Below, in pieces: positions 26,133 through 37,056 of a stretch of DNA of 64,000 nucleotides. This DNA is from DATARN01 sp963851105 (GTDB taxonomy: Bacteria; Actinomycetota; Acidimicrobiia; Acidimicrobiales; Palsa-688). The stretch lies in assembly GCA_963851105.1 (NCBI GenBank), contig CAWKNP010000008.1, forward strand, positions 558,001 through 622,000, read 5' to 3'. The notes beneath the pieces are model-generated. The model was not told the DNA's origin. It saw only the letters and a list, made by a program, of their open reading frames with translations, and made no database searches. The stretch's first letter is position 1. Every line of letters begins with the position of its first letter. Made by a program: the position numbers and the translations under genes.

Positions 26133-26219
26133 GGAGTCCCCTGGACACTTGATGTAAGACCTATCGACGCGATATGGCGCGACTGAGGTGCTTACTTTTA
26201 GCCGCAGCCGGCAGGAGTG

Positions 26220-27152
26220 TCAATTGTTGTCGGCACCTTCGGCGGCTGCGCGGCCCCGGCTGACCTCGAAACAGGCGAGCGCGCCCGCCGCGGCCACATT
26301 GAGCGACTCGATGGGCCCCGACTGGGGGATCGAGACCAGCAGCTGGCAGCGGGCCTTGGCCAGGCGCGACAGGCCGGCGCCCTCGGCGCCGAGCACGATG
26401 GCGATGGGCTCGGTGGCGACGGGAAGGCCCCATAGCGATCCCGGCGCGCCGGCGTCGAGGCCGACGTTCCAGACTCCGGCGTCGGCCAGACGGCGCAGCG
26501 CGGCGGGAATACCCGCCACCAATGCGATCGGCAGATACTCGATGGCTCCGGCGGCCGCCTTGGCCACCGTCGCGGTCACGTGAACGGCGCGATGGCGTCC
26601 GAGGACCGCCCCGGTGGCGCCCGCGCACTGGGCGGTCCGCAACACCGCTCCAAGATTATGAGGGTCGGTCAGGCCATCGACGACGACGAGGAACGGTGGC
26701 ACGGCACCTGGTTGCCAGCTTGCGAGGTCGTCCAGGTCGGCCTCGGGAAGCGGGGCTGCGAACGCGACGACGCCCTGTGGCGCTTCGGTCTCCGCGGCTT
26801 GTTTCAGCCGGAGGCGGTTGACAATGCGCACGGGCACGGACTTGTCGGCCGCCAGCGCGGCGATCTCCTCGAGGATGCTCGAAGGTTCGATCCCTTCTGC
26901 CAGCCATACTTCGCGTACCGGTCGCCGGCCAGCCGCCAGCAGAGCCCGGACGGCCTGGCGTCCTGCGACCTGCTCGCCACCGAGGTCCGTTGCGGGCCGG
27001 CGGCTGCGCCCCTCGCTGGTGCCGGCGCCGGCAGCAGGGGTGAGGCCGGGGACGCGCTTCGCGCCGCGAGAATCGGCGCGCCCGGAGCTGCTGGCCCGCC
27101 GGTGACCACCACCGCCCGCGCCGCCACGATCTGATCTGCGGGCGGGACTCAC
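26220..27152 (-). CDS. rlmB: 23S rRNA 2'-O-ribose methyltransferase RlmB/TrmH family
   Basis: SPOUT methyltransferase, 310 aa from GTG 27152. A Gly/Arg/Ser-rich N-terminus (about 60 residues) precedes the substrate-binding domain (VAGRQAVRALLAAGRRPVRE) and the knotted catalytic domain with VVVDGLTDPHNLGAVLRTAQ (motif 1), IVLGAEGAGLS (motif 2) and VSIPQSGPIESLNVAAAGAL (motif 3). Known RlmB modifies G2251 of 23S rRNA; an alternative site is possible. 33 bp downstream of carD, probably one operon. Confidence 0.92.
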   Translation of the reverse strand: MSPARRSDRGGAGGGGHRRASSSGRADSRGAKRVPGLTPAAGAGTSEGRSRRPATDLGGEQVAGRQAVRALLAAGRRPVREVWLAEGIEPSSILEEIAALAADKSVPVRIVNRLRLKQAAETEAPQGVVAFAAPLPEADLDDLASWQPGAVPPFLVVVDGLTDPHNLGAVLRTAQCAGATGAVLGRHRAVHVTATVAKAAAGAIEYLPIALVAGIPAALRRLADAGVWNVGLDAGAPGSLWGLPVATEPIAIVLGAEGAGLSRLAKARCQLLVSIPQSGPIESLNVAAAGALACFEVSRGRAAAEGADNN

Positions 27153-27185
27153 CGGGGCACCGGTTGTTGCGACCCGAGGACCGGG

Positions 27186-27665
27186 TTACGGCAGGGCGTC
27201 GTTGAGCTTCTTCTCAGCCTCGGCTTCGCTCACACCGATGGCGAAGGTCAACTCCGACACCAGGATCTGGCGGGCTCGGTTGAGCATGCGCTTCTCGCCC
27301 GCCGACAGGCCCTTGTCCTTGTCGCGGATGGAGAGGTTCCTGACGACCTCGGCGACCTGGTAAATGTCGCCCGACTTCAGCTTCTCGACGTGGTTCTTGT
27401 ACCGGCGGGACCAGTTGGTCGGCATCCGCGCTTCCTTCTTGCGCAGGACGGCGAAGACCTCCTCGACCTCCTCGTCGTTGATGACCTCGCGGAGCCCGAC
27501 CTCGTCGGTATTGTCCGTCGGGACCATCAAGGTAAGGTCCCCATAAGCCAAGCGGAGGATCAGGTACTCACGGGTCTCCCCGAATACCTCCTTGACCTCA
27601 CGACGCTCGACCACGGCCGCGCCGTGGTGCGGGTAGACGACCTTGTCACCGACGTCGAATGGCAT
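27186..27665 (-). CDS. carD: CarD-family RNA-polymerase-binding regulator
   Basis: Binds the RNA polymerase beta subunit and stabilises open promoter complexes, notably at rRNA promoters. 159 aa from ATG 27665: N-terminal Tudor-like RID (FDVGDKVVYPHHGAAVVERR ... LMVPTDNTDEVGLREVI) and C-terminal helical DNA-binding domain (PTNWSRRYKNHVEKLKSGDI, LSIRDKDKGLSAGEKRML). Length matches mycobacterial CarD. Divergent from the Crp-like gene (212 bp). Head of carD-rlmB-sigH-DUF3039. Confidence 0.96.
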   Translation of the reverse strand: MPFDVGDKVVYPHHGAAVVERREVKEVFGETREYLILRLAYGDLTLMVPTDNTDEVGLREVINDEEVEEVFAVLRKKEARMPTNWSRRYKNHVEKLKSGDIYQVAEVVRNLSIRDKDKGLSAGEKRMLNRARQILVSELTFAIGVSEAEAEKKLNDALP

Positions 27666-27877
27666 ACAACTCCCAGGTTCAGTTCGAGCGGGGGGTGCTT
27701 TCCAGGGTACGGGGAAAAGTGGCCGCGGGCCAACCGAAACTGCTGGTGGGAGGGACTTCTCACGTCTGCGCGGCGGCCAGGGCACGTCGCAGCGGGCGAC
27801 GACGGCGATCAAACGCAGAATTCCGTAGGAATTCGCCAGGATTCGCCAGATTGGCGGACAGGTAGCCTGCGGCCTAC

Positions 27878-28537
27878 ATGGACGAAACGGCGTTGCTGGG
27901 CCAGTCGGAGCTGTTCGCAGGCCTCGACACGTCCGAGTTGGAGCGCATCCTGGCCGACGCCCACACCATCCAGTTGAATCGCAACGAGGTCCTGTTCCAC
28001 GAGGGGGACCCGGCGGAAGCGCTCTACGGGGTGTGCACGGGTCGCATTGCCATCAGCCTGCAGTCGCCTGACGGGCGGGAGTCGGTCCTCGCCCTGATGG
28101 AGGTCGGCGACCTGTTCGGCGACATGCCGATCTTCGACGGCGAGCCCCGCTCCGCACAGGCCCGGGCCCTCGAGCCGTCCGAACTGCTCCGTGTCCCCTA
28201 CCCGGGCGTCAAGGCGGTATTGGAGGCGCGGCCGGCGCTGTTGTGGAACGTCGTGGCCACGCTTTCGCGGCGGTTGCGCTCGACCGATGCCGCCCTCGCC
28301 GACTCGGTCTTCCTCGACGTGACCGGCCGCACCGCCAAGCGCCTCCTTGAACTGGCCGGCGACTCCGACACCTTTGCCATGCCGATCACCCAGGAGGAAC
28401 TGGCGGGTCTGGTCGGCGCCTCTCGGGAGCGGGTCAACAAGGCGATCTCGGCCTTCGTGCGCTCGGGTTGGCTGCATCAGATCGACCGCCACTACCGCAT
28501 CGCCGACCGGGCACAGCTCATGCGCCGGGCTCGCTGA
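27878..28537 (+). CDS. Crp/Fnr-family transcriptional regulator
   Basis: 219 aa. The cyclic-nucleotide-binding domain (LFAGLDTSELERILADA, VLFHEGDPAEALYGVCTGRI, DLFGDMPIFDGEPRSAQARA) has the G-D-M and R-S-A-x-A signature near the cAMP pocket. The C-terminal winged HTH reads ITQEELAGLVGASRERVNKA-I. This resembles mycobacterial Cmr/Crp proteins. Cognate ligand and targets unknown; the gene stands alone, divergent from carD. Confidence 0.93.
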   Translation: MDETALLGQSELFAGLDTSELERILADAHTIQLNRNEVLFHEGDPAEALYGVCTGRIAISLQSPDGRESVLALMEVGDLFGDMPIFDGEPRSAQARALEPSELLRVPYPGVKAVLEARPALLWNVVATLSRRLRSTDAALADSVFLDVTGRTAKRLLELAGDSDTFAMPITQEELAGLVGASRERVNKAISAFVRSGWLHQIDRHYRIADRAQLMRRAR

Positions 28538-28566
28538 CCGAGGTCCGGGCCGGCGTTAAAGGAGAT

Positions 28567-29241
28567 TCAGGCGAGGAAGGCGATGGCCCGCGACCAGGCG
28601 TCGGCGGCATCGTCGGACCGGTGGGCGGGCCGAGCCGGGTCGTGAACGAAGCCGTGTTGGCCCTCGGAATAGAAGGCGATCTCGGCTCGGTCCCCGAGGG
28701 CGCGCAGGGCGGCGACATCCTCGGGCGGGCACATCGAGTCCTGCCCGCCGACGATGGCGAGCACCTTGGTCGGCGACGGCCGCGACAGCCAGTCCAGCGG
28801 CTCGCCGTGCCCTGGGCCTTTCCACGGCTCGGGGACTCTTACCATGCCGTAAAAGGCGACCGCCCGGTCGAAGCGGCCCGTGCCCGCCGCCTTCAAGGTG
28901 TACATGCCGCCCATACAAAAGCCGAGGACCGCGACCGGGGCCCCGCCGGCTTCGGCCGCCGCCACGTCGGCGGCCGCCAACACGTCGCCGAGGCGTTGAT
29001 CGTCGCTGACCTCAGGCATGAAGGCGAAGCGCTCGTCGATCGTGAGGTCCTCATGGCCGGGAAAGGGGTCGGGGGCGCACACCGCCCATTGCTGCTCCTC
29101 GGCCAGGCGCGCGCACATGTCGTCGAAGAGGGGCCGCAGCCCCATGACGTCGGGCAGCAGCACAAGGCCCCGGCGTGGGGTTGCTGACGGGAGGGGGACA
29201 GCCAGCTCGGCGGGCGTTCCTGAGGGCAGCGTGATCCGCAA
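28567..29241 (-). CDS. Dienelactone hydrolase-family alpha/beta hydrolase
   Basis: 224 aa from TTG 29241, four bases after the disA stop. Catalytic triad of the dienelactone-hydrolase group: nucleophile Cys in LGFCMGGMYT, Asp in VGGQDSMCPPED and His in YSEGQHGFVHD. Early strand LVLLPDVMGLRPLFDDMCAR is typical. Earlier in-frame codons would only extend antisense to disA. Translational coupling with disA is likely, yet no functional link is known; substrate unknown. Confidence 0.88.
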   Translation of the reverse strand: MRITLPSGTPAELAVPLPSATPRRGLVLLPDVMGLRPLFDDMCARLAEEQQWAVCAPDPFPGHEDLTIDERFAFMPEVSDDQRLGDVLAAADVAAAEAGGAPVAVLGFCMGGMYTLKAAGTGRFDRAVAFYGMVRVPEPWKGPGHGEPLDWLSRPSPTKVLAIVGGQDSMCPPEDVAALRALGDRAEIAFYSEGQHGFVHDPARPAHRSDDAADAWSRAIAFLA

Positions 29242-29245
29242 AGGC

Positions 29246-30316
29246 TCAGGCGTACCGGTCGACGCTGGCGTCCACGAGCCGTGAGAGGCCCTCGCGTATG
29301 GCTCGGGCCCGGGTGGCACCCACCCCTTCCACCTCTTCGAGATCCTCGAGGGTGGCCCGCATGATCTTGTCGAGGCTCCCGAAGCGCTCGATGATGTTGG
29401 CGAGCACCCCTTCGGGGAGGCGGGGAACCTTGGACAGCAGTCGGTAGCCACGCGGTTGGATCACCGCGTCGAGCTGGCCGTCGGCGCCGGCCAGGTCCAA
29501 GATGGCGGCAACCTCTTTGAGGTTGAGGAGGCGCTCGTCGGAGAAGTTGGCCAGGCGGTGGATCGCGGCGTCGGCGTGGGTGACGCTCGGTATCCGGCTG
29601 TAGTCCCGGATGACATAGCGGCGATCGTCCTCGACGCCGGCCATGAGTTCTTCCAGTTGTAGGAATATGAGCCGGCTGTCGATACCGAGCTCGACGACGT
29701 AGCCCTCGATTTCCTCGGCGATCCGGCGCACCATCTCGGCGCGCTGCAGCAACGTGGTGACGTCTCGCACCGTCACCAGGTCCTCGACCTCTCGCGCCGA
29801 GAGGGTCCGCTCGACCGCGTCCATGCGGACCTTGTAGCGCTCCAGGGTCTGCAACGCCTGGTTGGCCCGGGCGACGAGACGGGGTACCGGGTCGAGCATG
29901 TGCTTCTCGTTGTTGCGGTACACGGCGATGACGGATCGGTCCTCGGACACCGAGATAACGGGCACGTCGATGGATCGGGCGACGCGCTCGGCGGTGCGGT
30001 GGCGGGTACCGGTCTCGGCGGTGAACACGTGGGGATCTGGCACCAGATGGACGTTGGCCCGGGCGATGCGGGAGGCGTTGCCGGCGAGGATGATGGCGCC
30101 ATCCATCTTGGCGAGCTCCGAGAGGCGCTGCGGGCTGAACTCGGCATCGAGCAGGAAGCCCCCCGAGCAGATATTGAGGATGTCGGGGCCGTCGCCCACC
30201 ACGATCAGGGCGCCCATGCTGGCCTGCAGGATCCGGTCGACCCCGTCGCGCAGTGGCCTCCCCGGCGCGACCGACGCCAACGCGTCGATCATGGCTGCGC
30301 TGGGCCGGATGAGCAC
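29246..30316 (-). CDS. disA: DNA-integrity-scanning diadenylate cyclase DisA
   Basis: Makes c-di-AMP from two ATP and pauses on branched DNA. 356 aa from GTG 30316, the family-typical length (ATG 30292 is an alternative). N-terminal DAC domain with the catalytic D-G-A (residues 72-74, KMDGAIIL) and R-H-R (105-107, GTRHRTAER); central linker; C-terminal RuvA-like HhH domain (LANIIERFGSL, LEEVEGVGATRARAI). Gene order radA-disA matches Bacillus and mycobacteria. In other Actinobacteria c-di-AMP regulates potassium and the DarR regulon. Confidence 0.96.
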   Translation of the reverse strand: MLIRPSAAMIDALASVAPGRPLRDGVDRILQASMGALIVVGDGPDILNICSGGFLLDAEFSPQRLSELAKMDGAIILAGNASRIARANVHLVPDPHVFTAETGTRHRTAERVARSIDVPVISVSEDRSVIAVYRNNEKHMLDPVPRLVARANQALQTLERYKVRMDAVERTLSAREVEDLVTVRDVTTLLQRAEMVRRIAEEIEGYVVELGIDSRLIFLQLEELMAGVEDDRRYVIRDYSRIPSVTHADAAIHRLANFSDERLLNLKEVAAILDLAGADGQLDAVIQPRGYRLLSKVPRLPEGVLANIIERFGSLDKIMRATLEDLEEVEGVGATRARAIREGLSRLVDASVDRYA

Positions 30317-30378
30317 AGGCCAATGGTACTTGCCGTCCTGAGAACAGCACTCCCGGGTTGGGCATGAGCGCGTCGCGT

Positions 30379-31869
30379 TTAGGGCACGGTCGCAGGCGCA
30401 GCCGCCGGTGCCGGCGACTGCTCCGGGAGGGCGCCTCGTTGCCGGGGCTCGCCGGGAGGCGCCGGCCGCGAGGTGGAGCGACCAGCCGCGGAGGCGGGCG
30501 CATGCGCGGTACCGGAGGCTCGCAGCCCCGCCCACGCAATGGCTTCGCGAAGCGTGCCCACCCGGATCACCTCGAGGGGACCAGTGGGGACCTCCGCGGA
30601 CAGGGGAACCAACGCCTGACGGAAACCGAGCCGGGCGGCCTCGGCCAACCGGCGAGGCATGTGGGCCACCTGCCGCAACTCACCGGCGAGGCCGACCTCG
30701 CCGCAGGCGACCAAGTCCTTGGCCAACGCGATGTTGCACGCCGCCGACGCCAGGGCCAGCGAGGTCGCCAAGTCGGCCCCCGGCTCGTTGACGCGGACGC
30801 CGCCGACCGCGGACACGTACACCTCCTGGCCCGACAGGTTGACGCCCGCCCGCTCGCCCAGCACCGCGATCTGCAGGGCCAGGCGGCCACCGTCGAGGCC
30901 CGACGCCGACCGGCGGGGCATAACCAGGTTGGACTTGGCCACCAACGCCTGAATCTCGACGAGCAGGGGGCGCTGGCCCTCCATGGCCGCGAAGACGACC
31001 GACCCGGGCGACCCGCCCCGGCGGTCGCCGAGGAACAATCCGCTGGGATCAGGTACGCCCCGGAGCCCGCCGTCGGTCATTTCGAACAGTCCCAGCTCCC
31101 CGGTAGCGCCGAAACGATGCTTGATGGCCCGCAGAAGCCGCAGGGCATGGTGCCGTTCGCCCTCGAAGGACAGCACGGTATCGACCATGTGCTCGAGCAA
31201 CCGGGGACCGGCCAAGGTGCCTTCCTTGGTGACATGGCCGACGATCACCGTGGCCAGCCCATGGCTCTTGGAGAGCTCCACGAGGCCGAGAGCGCACGCC
31301 CTGACCTGGGAAACAGACCCCGGTGAGGACTCGACTTCGGGGTCGAACAACGTCTGGATGGAGTCGGCAACGAGGACGTCGGGCGACACAAGGTCGACGG
31401 CAGCGCGCACCGCGGCCAGGGATGTGTCGGCGATGACCCACACCCCCGCGGGCAACGGACCGAGGCGCAGGGCCCTGCGCTTCACCTGCTGGGTCGACTC
31501 CTCGGCGCACACCACGAGGGCCCGCAGGCCTTGGTCGGCCATCTGGATCACCGCTTGAAGGAGCAGGGTCGACTTCCCTATCCCTGGCTCGCCCCCGACA
31601 AGGGTCACCGACCCTGGCACCAGCCCGCCGCCCAGAACCCGGTCAAGCTCGTCGATTCCCGTCGACCGGGGACCCGCGGCCTCGCTGTCAACCTCGAACA
31701 GGGGCAGCGGCCCAGACCCCGTGACCGCCACCTGTGCCACGGGGGCCGATGTCCCGGGCGCCTCCTCCGCCAGGGTGTTCCACTGATAGCAGGTAGGACA
31801 ACGCCCGGCCCAACGAGGCGCGGTGGCGCCGCATTCGGAACAGCGGAAGACGGATCGGAACCGAGCCAT
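30379..31869 (-). CDS. radA: DNA repair protein RadA (Sms)
   Basis: RecA-related branch-migration helicase. 496 aa. N-terminal zinc finger (Cys10, Cys13, Cys24, Cys27), Walker A GGEPGIGKST, Walker B-like DVLVADSIQT, and C-terminal Lon-protease-like domain (LQIAVLGERAGVNLSGQEVY, VGLAGELRQV). The RadA-specific K-N-R-F-G motif reads KHRFG here (IKHRFGATGELG), Asn to His. The last ~50 residues are Ala/Pro-rich. 62 bp upstream of disA, same operon as usual. Confidence 0.96.
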   Translation of the reverse strand: MARFRSVFRCSECGATAPRWAGRCPTCYQWNTLAEEAPGTSAPVAQVAVTGSGPLPLFEVDSEAAGPRSTGIDELDRVLGGGLVPGSVTLVGGEPGIGKSTLLLQAVIQMADQGLRALVVCAEESTQQVKRRALRLGPLPAGVWVIADTSLAAVRAAVDLVSPDVLVADSIQTLFDPEVESSPGSVSQVRACALGLVELSKSHGLATVIVGHVTKEGTLAGPRLLEHMVDTVLSFEGERHHALRLLRAIKHRFGATGELGLFEMTDGGLRGVPDPSGLFLGDRRGGSPGSVVFAAMEGQRPLLVEIQALVAKSNLVMPRRSASGLDGGRLALQIAVLGERAGVNLSGQEVYVSAVGGVRVNEPGADLATSLALASAACNIALAKDLVACGEVGLAGELRQVAHMPRRLAEAARLGFRQALVPLSAEVPTGPLEVIRVGTLREAIAWAGLRASGTAHAPASAAGRSTSRPAPPGEPRQRGALPEQSPAPAAAPATVP

Positions 31870-31931
31870 GGCTGAACAGTAGAGAGGGGGTGCGACCGTT
31901 ACATGGTTCTTGCACCGACCCCGGCTAGTTT

Positions 31932-32738
31932 GTGGGCGCGTTTACAGACCCGCAGTCGCCCACCGCGGCAGCCGGACCAGACGGGTCGGCGGCCCCCCGC
32001 CGCTGGCGACCATTCCTGGCGGTCCTGCTGATCGTTCCGGTGGCCGCGACCATCGCGGTGGCATTGTTCCGCCGGAGCGCGCCGCGACCGGTTGCGTTCT
32101 GCCGGGCGGCCGACCAGTTCTTCAACCAGCTCCAACTCTCGGGCGATGCCGAACGGGCCGGGAAGGACGACGCCGCGGCATCCGCGTTGCTGTGGAGCGA
32201 CAGCGGCCAGGCCCGCGCCGCTGCGCCGTTGGAGCTCAAAGCGGCGTGGACGCAGATCGGCGACGCCGCGGCCCGACTGCGCGACACGGGAAAGGCCGCC
32301 GGCATCGACCAGACTCAGGATCAGATCGACGCGGCCATGGGGAAGGTCCACGATGACTACCAGGCCCGATGTCGAAACGTTGTGCCCGCGGGCACCATCA
32401 GGCCGCTCGACGGCGCCGGTCTGGTCGGTCTGGCCCCACCTGCCGCCTACTGCCAGCGGGCGCAGGCGTTCCTTACCGACCTGGGCGGCGCGAGCCACAC
32501 ACCGGACCAACCGACTCGTGACCGGCTGGTCAGCGAGGCGAACAGTGTCGTGACGGCGGCGCCGAGCTCGCTGGCCGCCGACTGGGCCTACACCGTCGCG
32601 GCGTTGGTGCGGCTCCAGAAAACAGGTTCCAGCACCGACGCCGGACACTCCCCCGAAGCCGTCGCCAGCACCGTCAACCGGTTGGCCGGCGACTACACGT
32701 CACGCTGCCCGTCTTCAGCACTGGGGGCCGCCCCCTGA
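31932..32738 (+). CDS. Single-pass membrane protein of unknown function
   Basis: 268 aa from GTG 31932. A ~28-residue cytoplasmic N-terminus is followed by one transmembrane helix (FLAVLLIVPVAATIAVALF), the rest is outside. The exported part has Cys in FCRAADQFF, ARCRNVV, YCQRAQAFL and RCPSS, giving two probable disulfides, and is mostly helical (LELKAAWTQIGDAAARLRD). It looks like two related helical halves. I do not recognise a family. Convergent with the lipoprotein gene (13 bp between stops). Confidence 0.7.
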   Translation: MGAFTDPQSPTAAAGPDGSAAPRRWRPFLAVLLIVPVAATIAVALFRRSAPRPVAFCRAADQFFNQLQLSGDAERAGKDDAAASALLWSDSGQARAAAPLELKAAWTQIGDAAARLRDTGKAAGIDQTQDQIDAAMGKVHDDYQARCRNVVPAGTIRPLDGAGLVGLAPPAAYCQRAQAFLTDLGGASHTPDQPTRDRLVSEANSVVTAAPSSLAADWAYTVAALVRLQKTGSSTDAGHSPEAVASTVNRLAGDYTSRCPSSALGAAP

Positions 32739-32751
32739 CGTACTGGGGCTT

Positions 32752-33489
32752 TTAGGGGGCGCGCGTGGCGCCCGGCCGGCGCCGGAGCCTCAGGATTGCC
32801 ACGACCACCAACGCGATCACCAGCAGGCCGCCCAGCACCACGAGCAGGATGTGGACGACATTCCAGCTCCGCGAGGTAGCCGACACGACTGCGCTCTGGC
32901 CGAGCTTGATCTTCCAAACGGCACCGTTGCCAACTTGGGAGGGGGCATTGGACGATTGGACCTTGCCCGGTAGGCGGGCGGCCACCTCGAACTGGAAGAT
33001 CCGGTCCAGGATGATGCCGGCGTCGGCCTGCAGGTTCGACGGGTCGATGCCACTGTTCGGGGCGCCCCCGAGGACCTGCTGCAGTTGTGGGTCGGAGAAA
33101 CAGGTCAACCCGCACGTGAGGTCGACCTTGCCCTGGAACGTGGTCTTCGTCTGGAAGAACGACGGGTGGCTGACGATGGTGAGATCCCGGAAAGGACCAC
33201 CCGGTCCCGAGAGTTCGGCGACCACGGCCTTGGCCTGGACCGGGTTGGCAAAAGGTTTGGTGGCGGTGAAGTCGACGGTGCCCGCCGCTCCCGCAGTCGG
33301 CCCGGTGACCTTCCACCCCGACTTCACCAGATCGGAGGTGCGGACGTACTGGGCGTAGGACGTGGCGGCGTCGCGGTCGAGGTGGGCGGTCACGCTCACC
33401 GCTCCACTCCCATCGCTGTTGACATCGACCCCGACACGGATTGAGGCTTGACAGGCCGACAGCAGCAGGACGACGACCAGCCCCAGCAC
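32752..33489 (-). CDS. LppM/DUF3153-like lipoprotein with C-terminal helix
   Basis: 245 aa from GTG 33489. The signal VLGLVVVLLLSAC ends in lipobox LSAC, so it is probably lipidated. The ~180-residue ectodomain starts IRVGVDVNSDGSGAVSVTAH-like beta strands, contains a Cys pair (LTCGLTC), and is followed by a transmembrane helix (VVHILLVVLGGLLVIALVVVAIL) and a basic tail; both ends are thus membrane-attached. This resembles the mycobacterial LppM domain, but identification is by pattern only. Function unknown, envelope-related by context. Confidence 0.72.
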   Translation of the reverse strand: MLGLVVVLLLSACQASIRVGVDVNSDGSGAVSVTAHLDRDAATSYAQYVRTSDLVKSGWKVTGPTAGAAGTVDFTATKPFANPVQAKAVVAELSGPGGPFRDLTIVSHPSFFQTKTTFQGKVDLTCGLTCFSDPQLQQVLGGAPNSGIDPSNLQADAGIILDRIFQFEVAARLPGKVQSSNAPSQVGNGAVWKIKLGQSAVVSATSRSWNVVHILLVVLGGLLVIALVVVAILRLRRRPGATRAP

Positions 33490-33670
33490 CCCGAGCGTCG
33501 GGCCCCGACCATTTGCGCAAACCGGCAGGCCGGCCCGGGCACGCGGGACCGGGGCGACGAAGGAGCTCGGCGTCGGCCTCCGGCGGGGTAGTGGGCCGCG
33601 GCGGGGATTGGGTCCTCGTCATTGGGAAGTGGTCGGGATTGTGACCCCGACCGGGGCGCCGGCGGGGCAA

Positions 33671-34042
33671 TTACACGGTGCGGACAATTAGGAGGGCAAC
33701 GCCGACGTGGTGACTGACCTTGTTGGGAACGGAGCCGAGGAGGAAGCGGCTGGGGCCGGTCATGCCCTTGTTGCCCAGGACGAGCAGATCGATGTCGCCT
33801 CGCTCCGAGCGCTCGATCAGAGCCGACGCCGGGTCTCCGGTTGCGGTCTCGGTGCTCAGCGCGATCCCCGCATCGGCGACCCGGGCCGCTTCGGCGGCGA
33901 CGATCTCGCGCGTGCGCGAGGGGGCGCCGACGCTGAAGATCGTCAAGGTCGATCCCAGCGTCTTGGCAACCTCGACCGCACGGTCGACCGCTATTGCGGC
34001 GGTCTTCGAACCGTCCGTGCCCACCAGGATGCGCTCATACAC
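33671..34042 (-). CDS. Universal stress protein (UspA family)
   Basis: 123 aa, a single Usp domain, slightly shorter than the ~140-aa norm. ILVGTDGSKTA at the N-terminus and the nucleotide-binding loop LVLGNKGMTGPSRFLLGSVP (G-x2-G-x9-G-S pattern) suggest the ATP-binding subtype. ATG start 34042. It is downstream of clpC but separated by a terminator and a 336-bp space, so probably has its own promoter. Confidence 0.9.
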   Translation of the reverse strand: MYERILVGTDGSKTAAIAVDRAVEVAKTLGSTLTIFSVGAPSRTREIVAAEAARVADAGIALSTETATGDPASALIERSERGDIDLLVLGNKGMTGPSRFLLGSVPNKVSHHVGVALLIVRTV

Positions 34043-34100
34043 GGGGGATCACGCTAGTTGCGATCCTCGGCCCAAGGGCCTCGTTGCGCCCGGGCCGCCG

Positions 34101-34185
34101 AACCTGTGGGCTTTTTTGATTCCTGTGGGCTTGAAGGTTGCAGGACGACCGTAAAGCCCACAGGTTCCCAAAAACCCCACAGGTT
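34101..34185. repeat. Four-arm symmetrical inverted repeat upstream of usp
   Basis: Two copies of the (A)ACCTGTGGG arm (from 34101 and about 34120) and two inverted CCCACAGGTT arms (34157-34166 and 34176-34185) are spaced 19 bp apart on both sides and centred on 34143. Outer and inner arms have the same dyad axis. Could be a regulatory operator array for the Usp gene, or a REP-like palindrome; only this copy is seen in the window. Confidence 0.75.
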
Positions 34186-34330
34186 CGCCGCCGCCCGGAC
34201 CGGCCGCCCACTCCGCCGGGACACCCCGACGCCGGCCGGCCCGCCGGGGACACCCGCAGCCAAACGGCGAAACGCCGGCGCACGCCCGCACGCCGGGAGA
34301 GCGCCGGGAGACCCGGGACTCCGGGACGCG

Positions 34331-34369
34331 AAAAAGGGCCGGCCAGCGTGTCCGCCGACCGGCCCTTCT
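34331..34369 (-). terminator. Intrinsic terminator after clpC
   Basis: Minus strand: AAGGGCCGGTCGGCGG, loop, then a largely complementary arm ending GGCCGGCCCTTTTT, ten bases after the clpC stop. Confidence 0.8.
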
Positions 34370-34378
34370 CCCAACTCC

Positions 34379-36868
<2,490 letters not shown>

Positions 36869-36999
36869 GTTGCCGCCTCCTAAGCGGTCTCCCTAGGGCA
36901 AGTCTACCTGGGGACCCCGTGTTTGCTGCATCCCCCCGGAGCGGGTGAGGTGCATTCGCGTACCTTCGTATCGGCCGAGCGTCGTAGCTGTCGTGATTG

Positions 37000-37028
37000 T
37001 TGTCGTTATGGGCAACTTCAGGTATAGG
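37000..37028 (+). promoter_or_regulatory. Likely promoter of the polyprenyl synthetase gene
   Basis: TTGTCG (37000-37005), 17 bases, TATAGG (37023-37028); the start codon lies 28 bp downstream. Reasonable match to a housekeeping sigma-70 promoter. Confidence 0.5.
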
Positions 37029-37056
37029 CGCTGCGTGTCGTAACGTCGCTCGTTAC

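Larger units (their letters stand above)
34043..34378. other. 336-bp intergenic region between clpC and the Usp gene
   Basis: No gene seen. It contains an 85-bp four-arm dyad (34101-34185), a GC-rich stretch of CCGG/CCCG repeats, and the clpC terminator (34331-34369). Confidence 0.6.
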
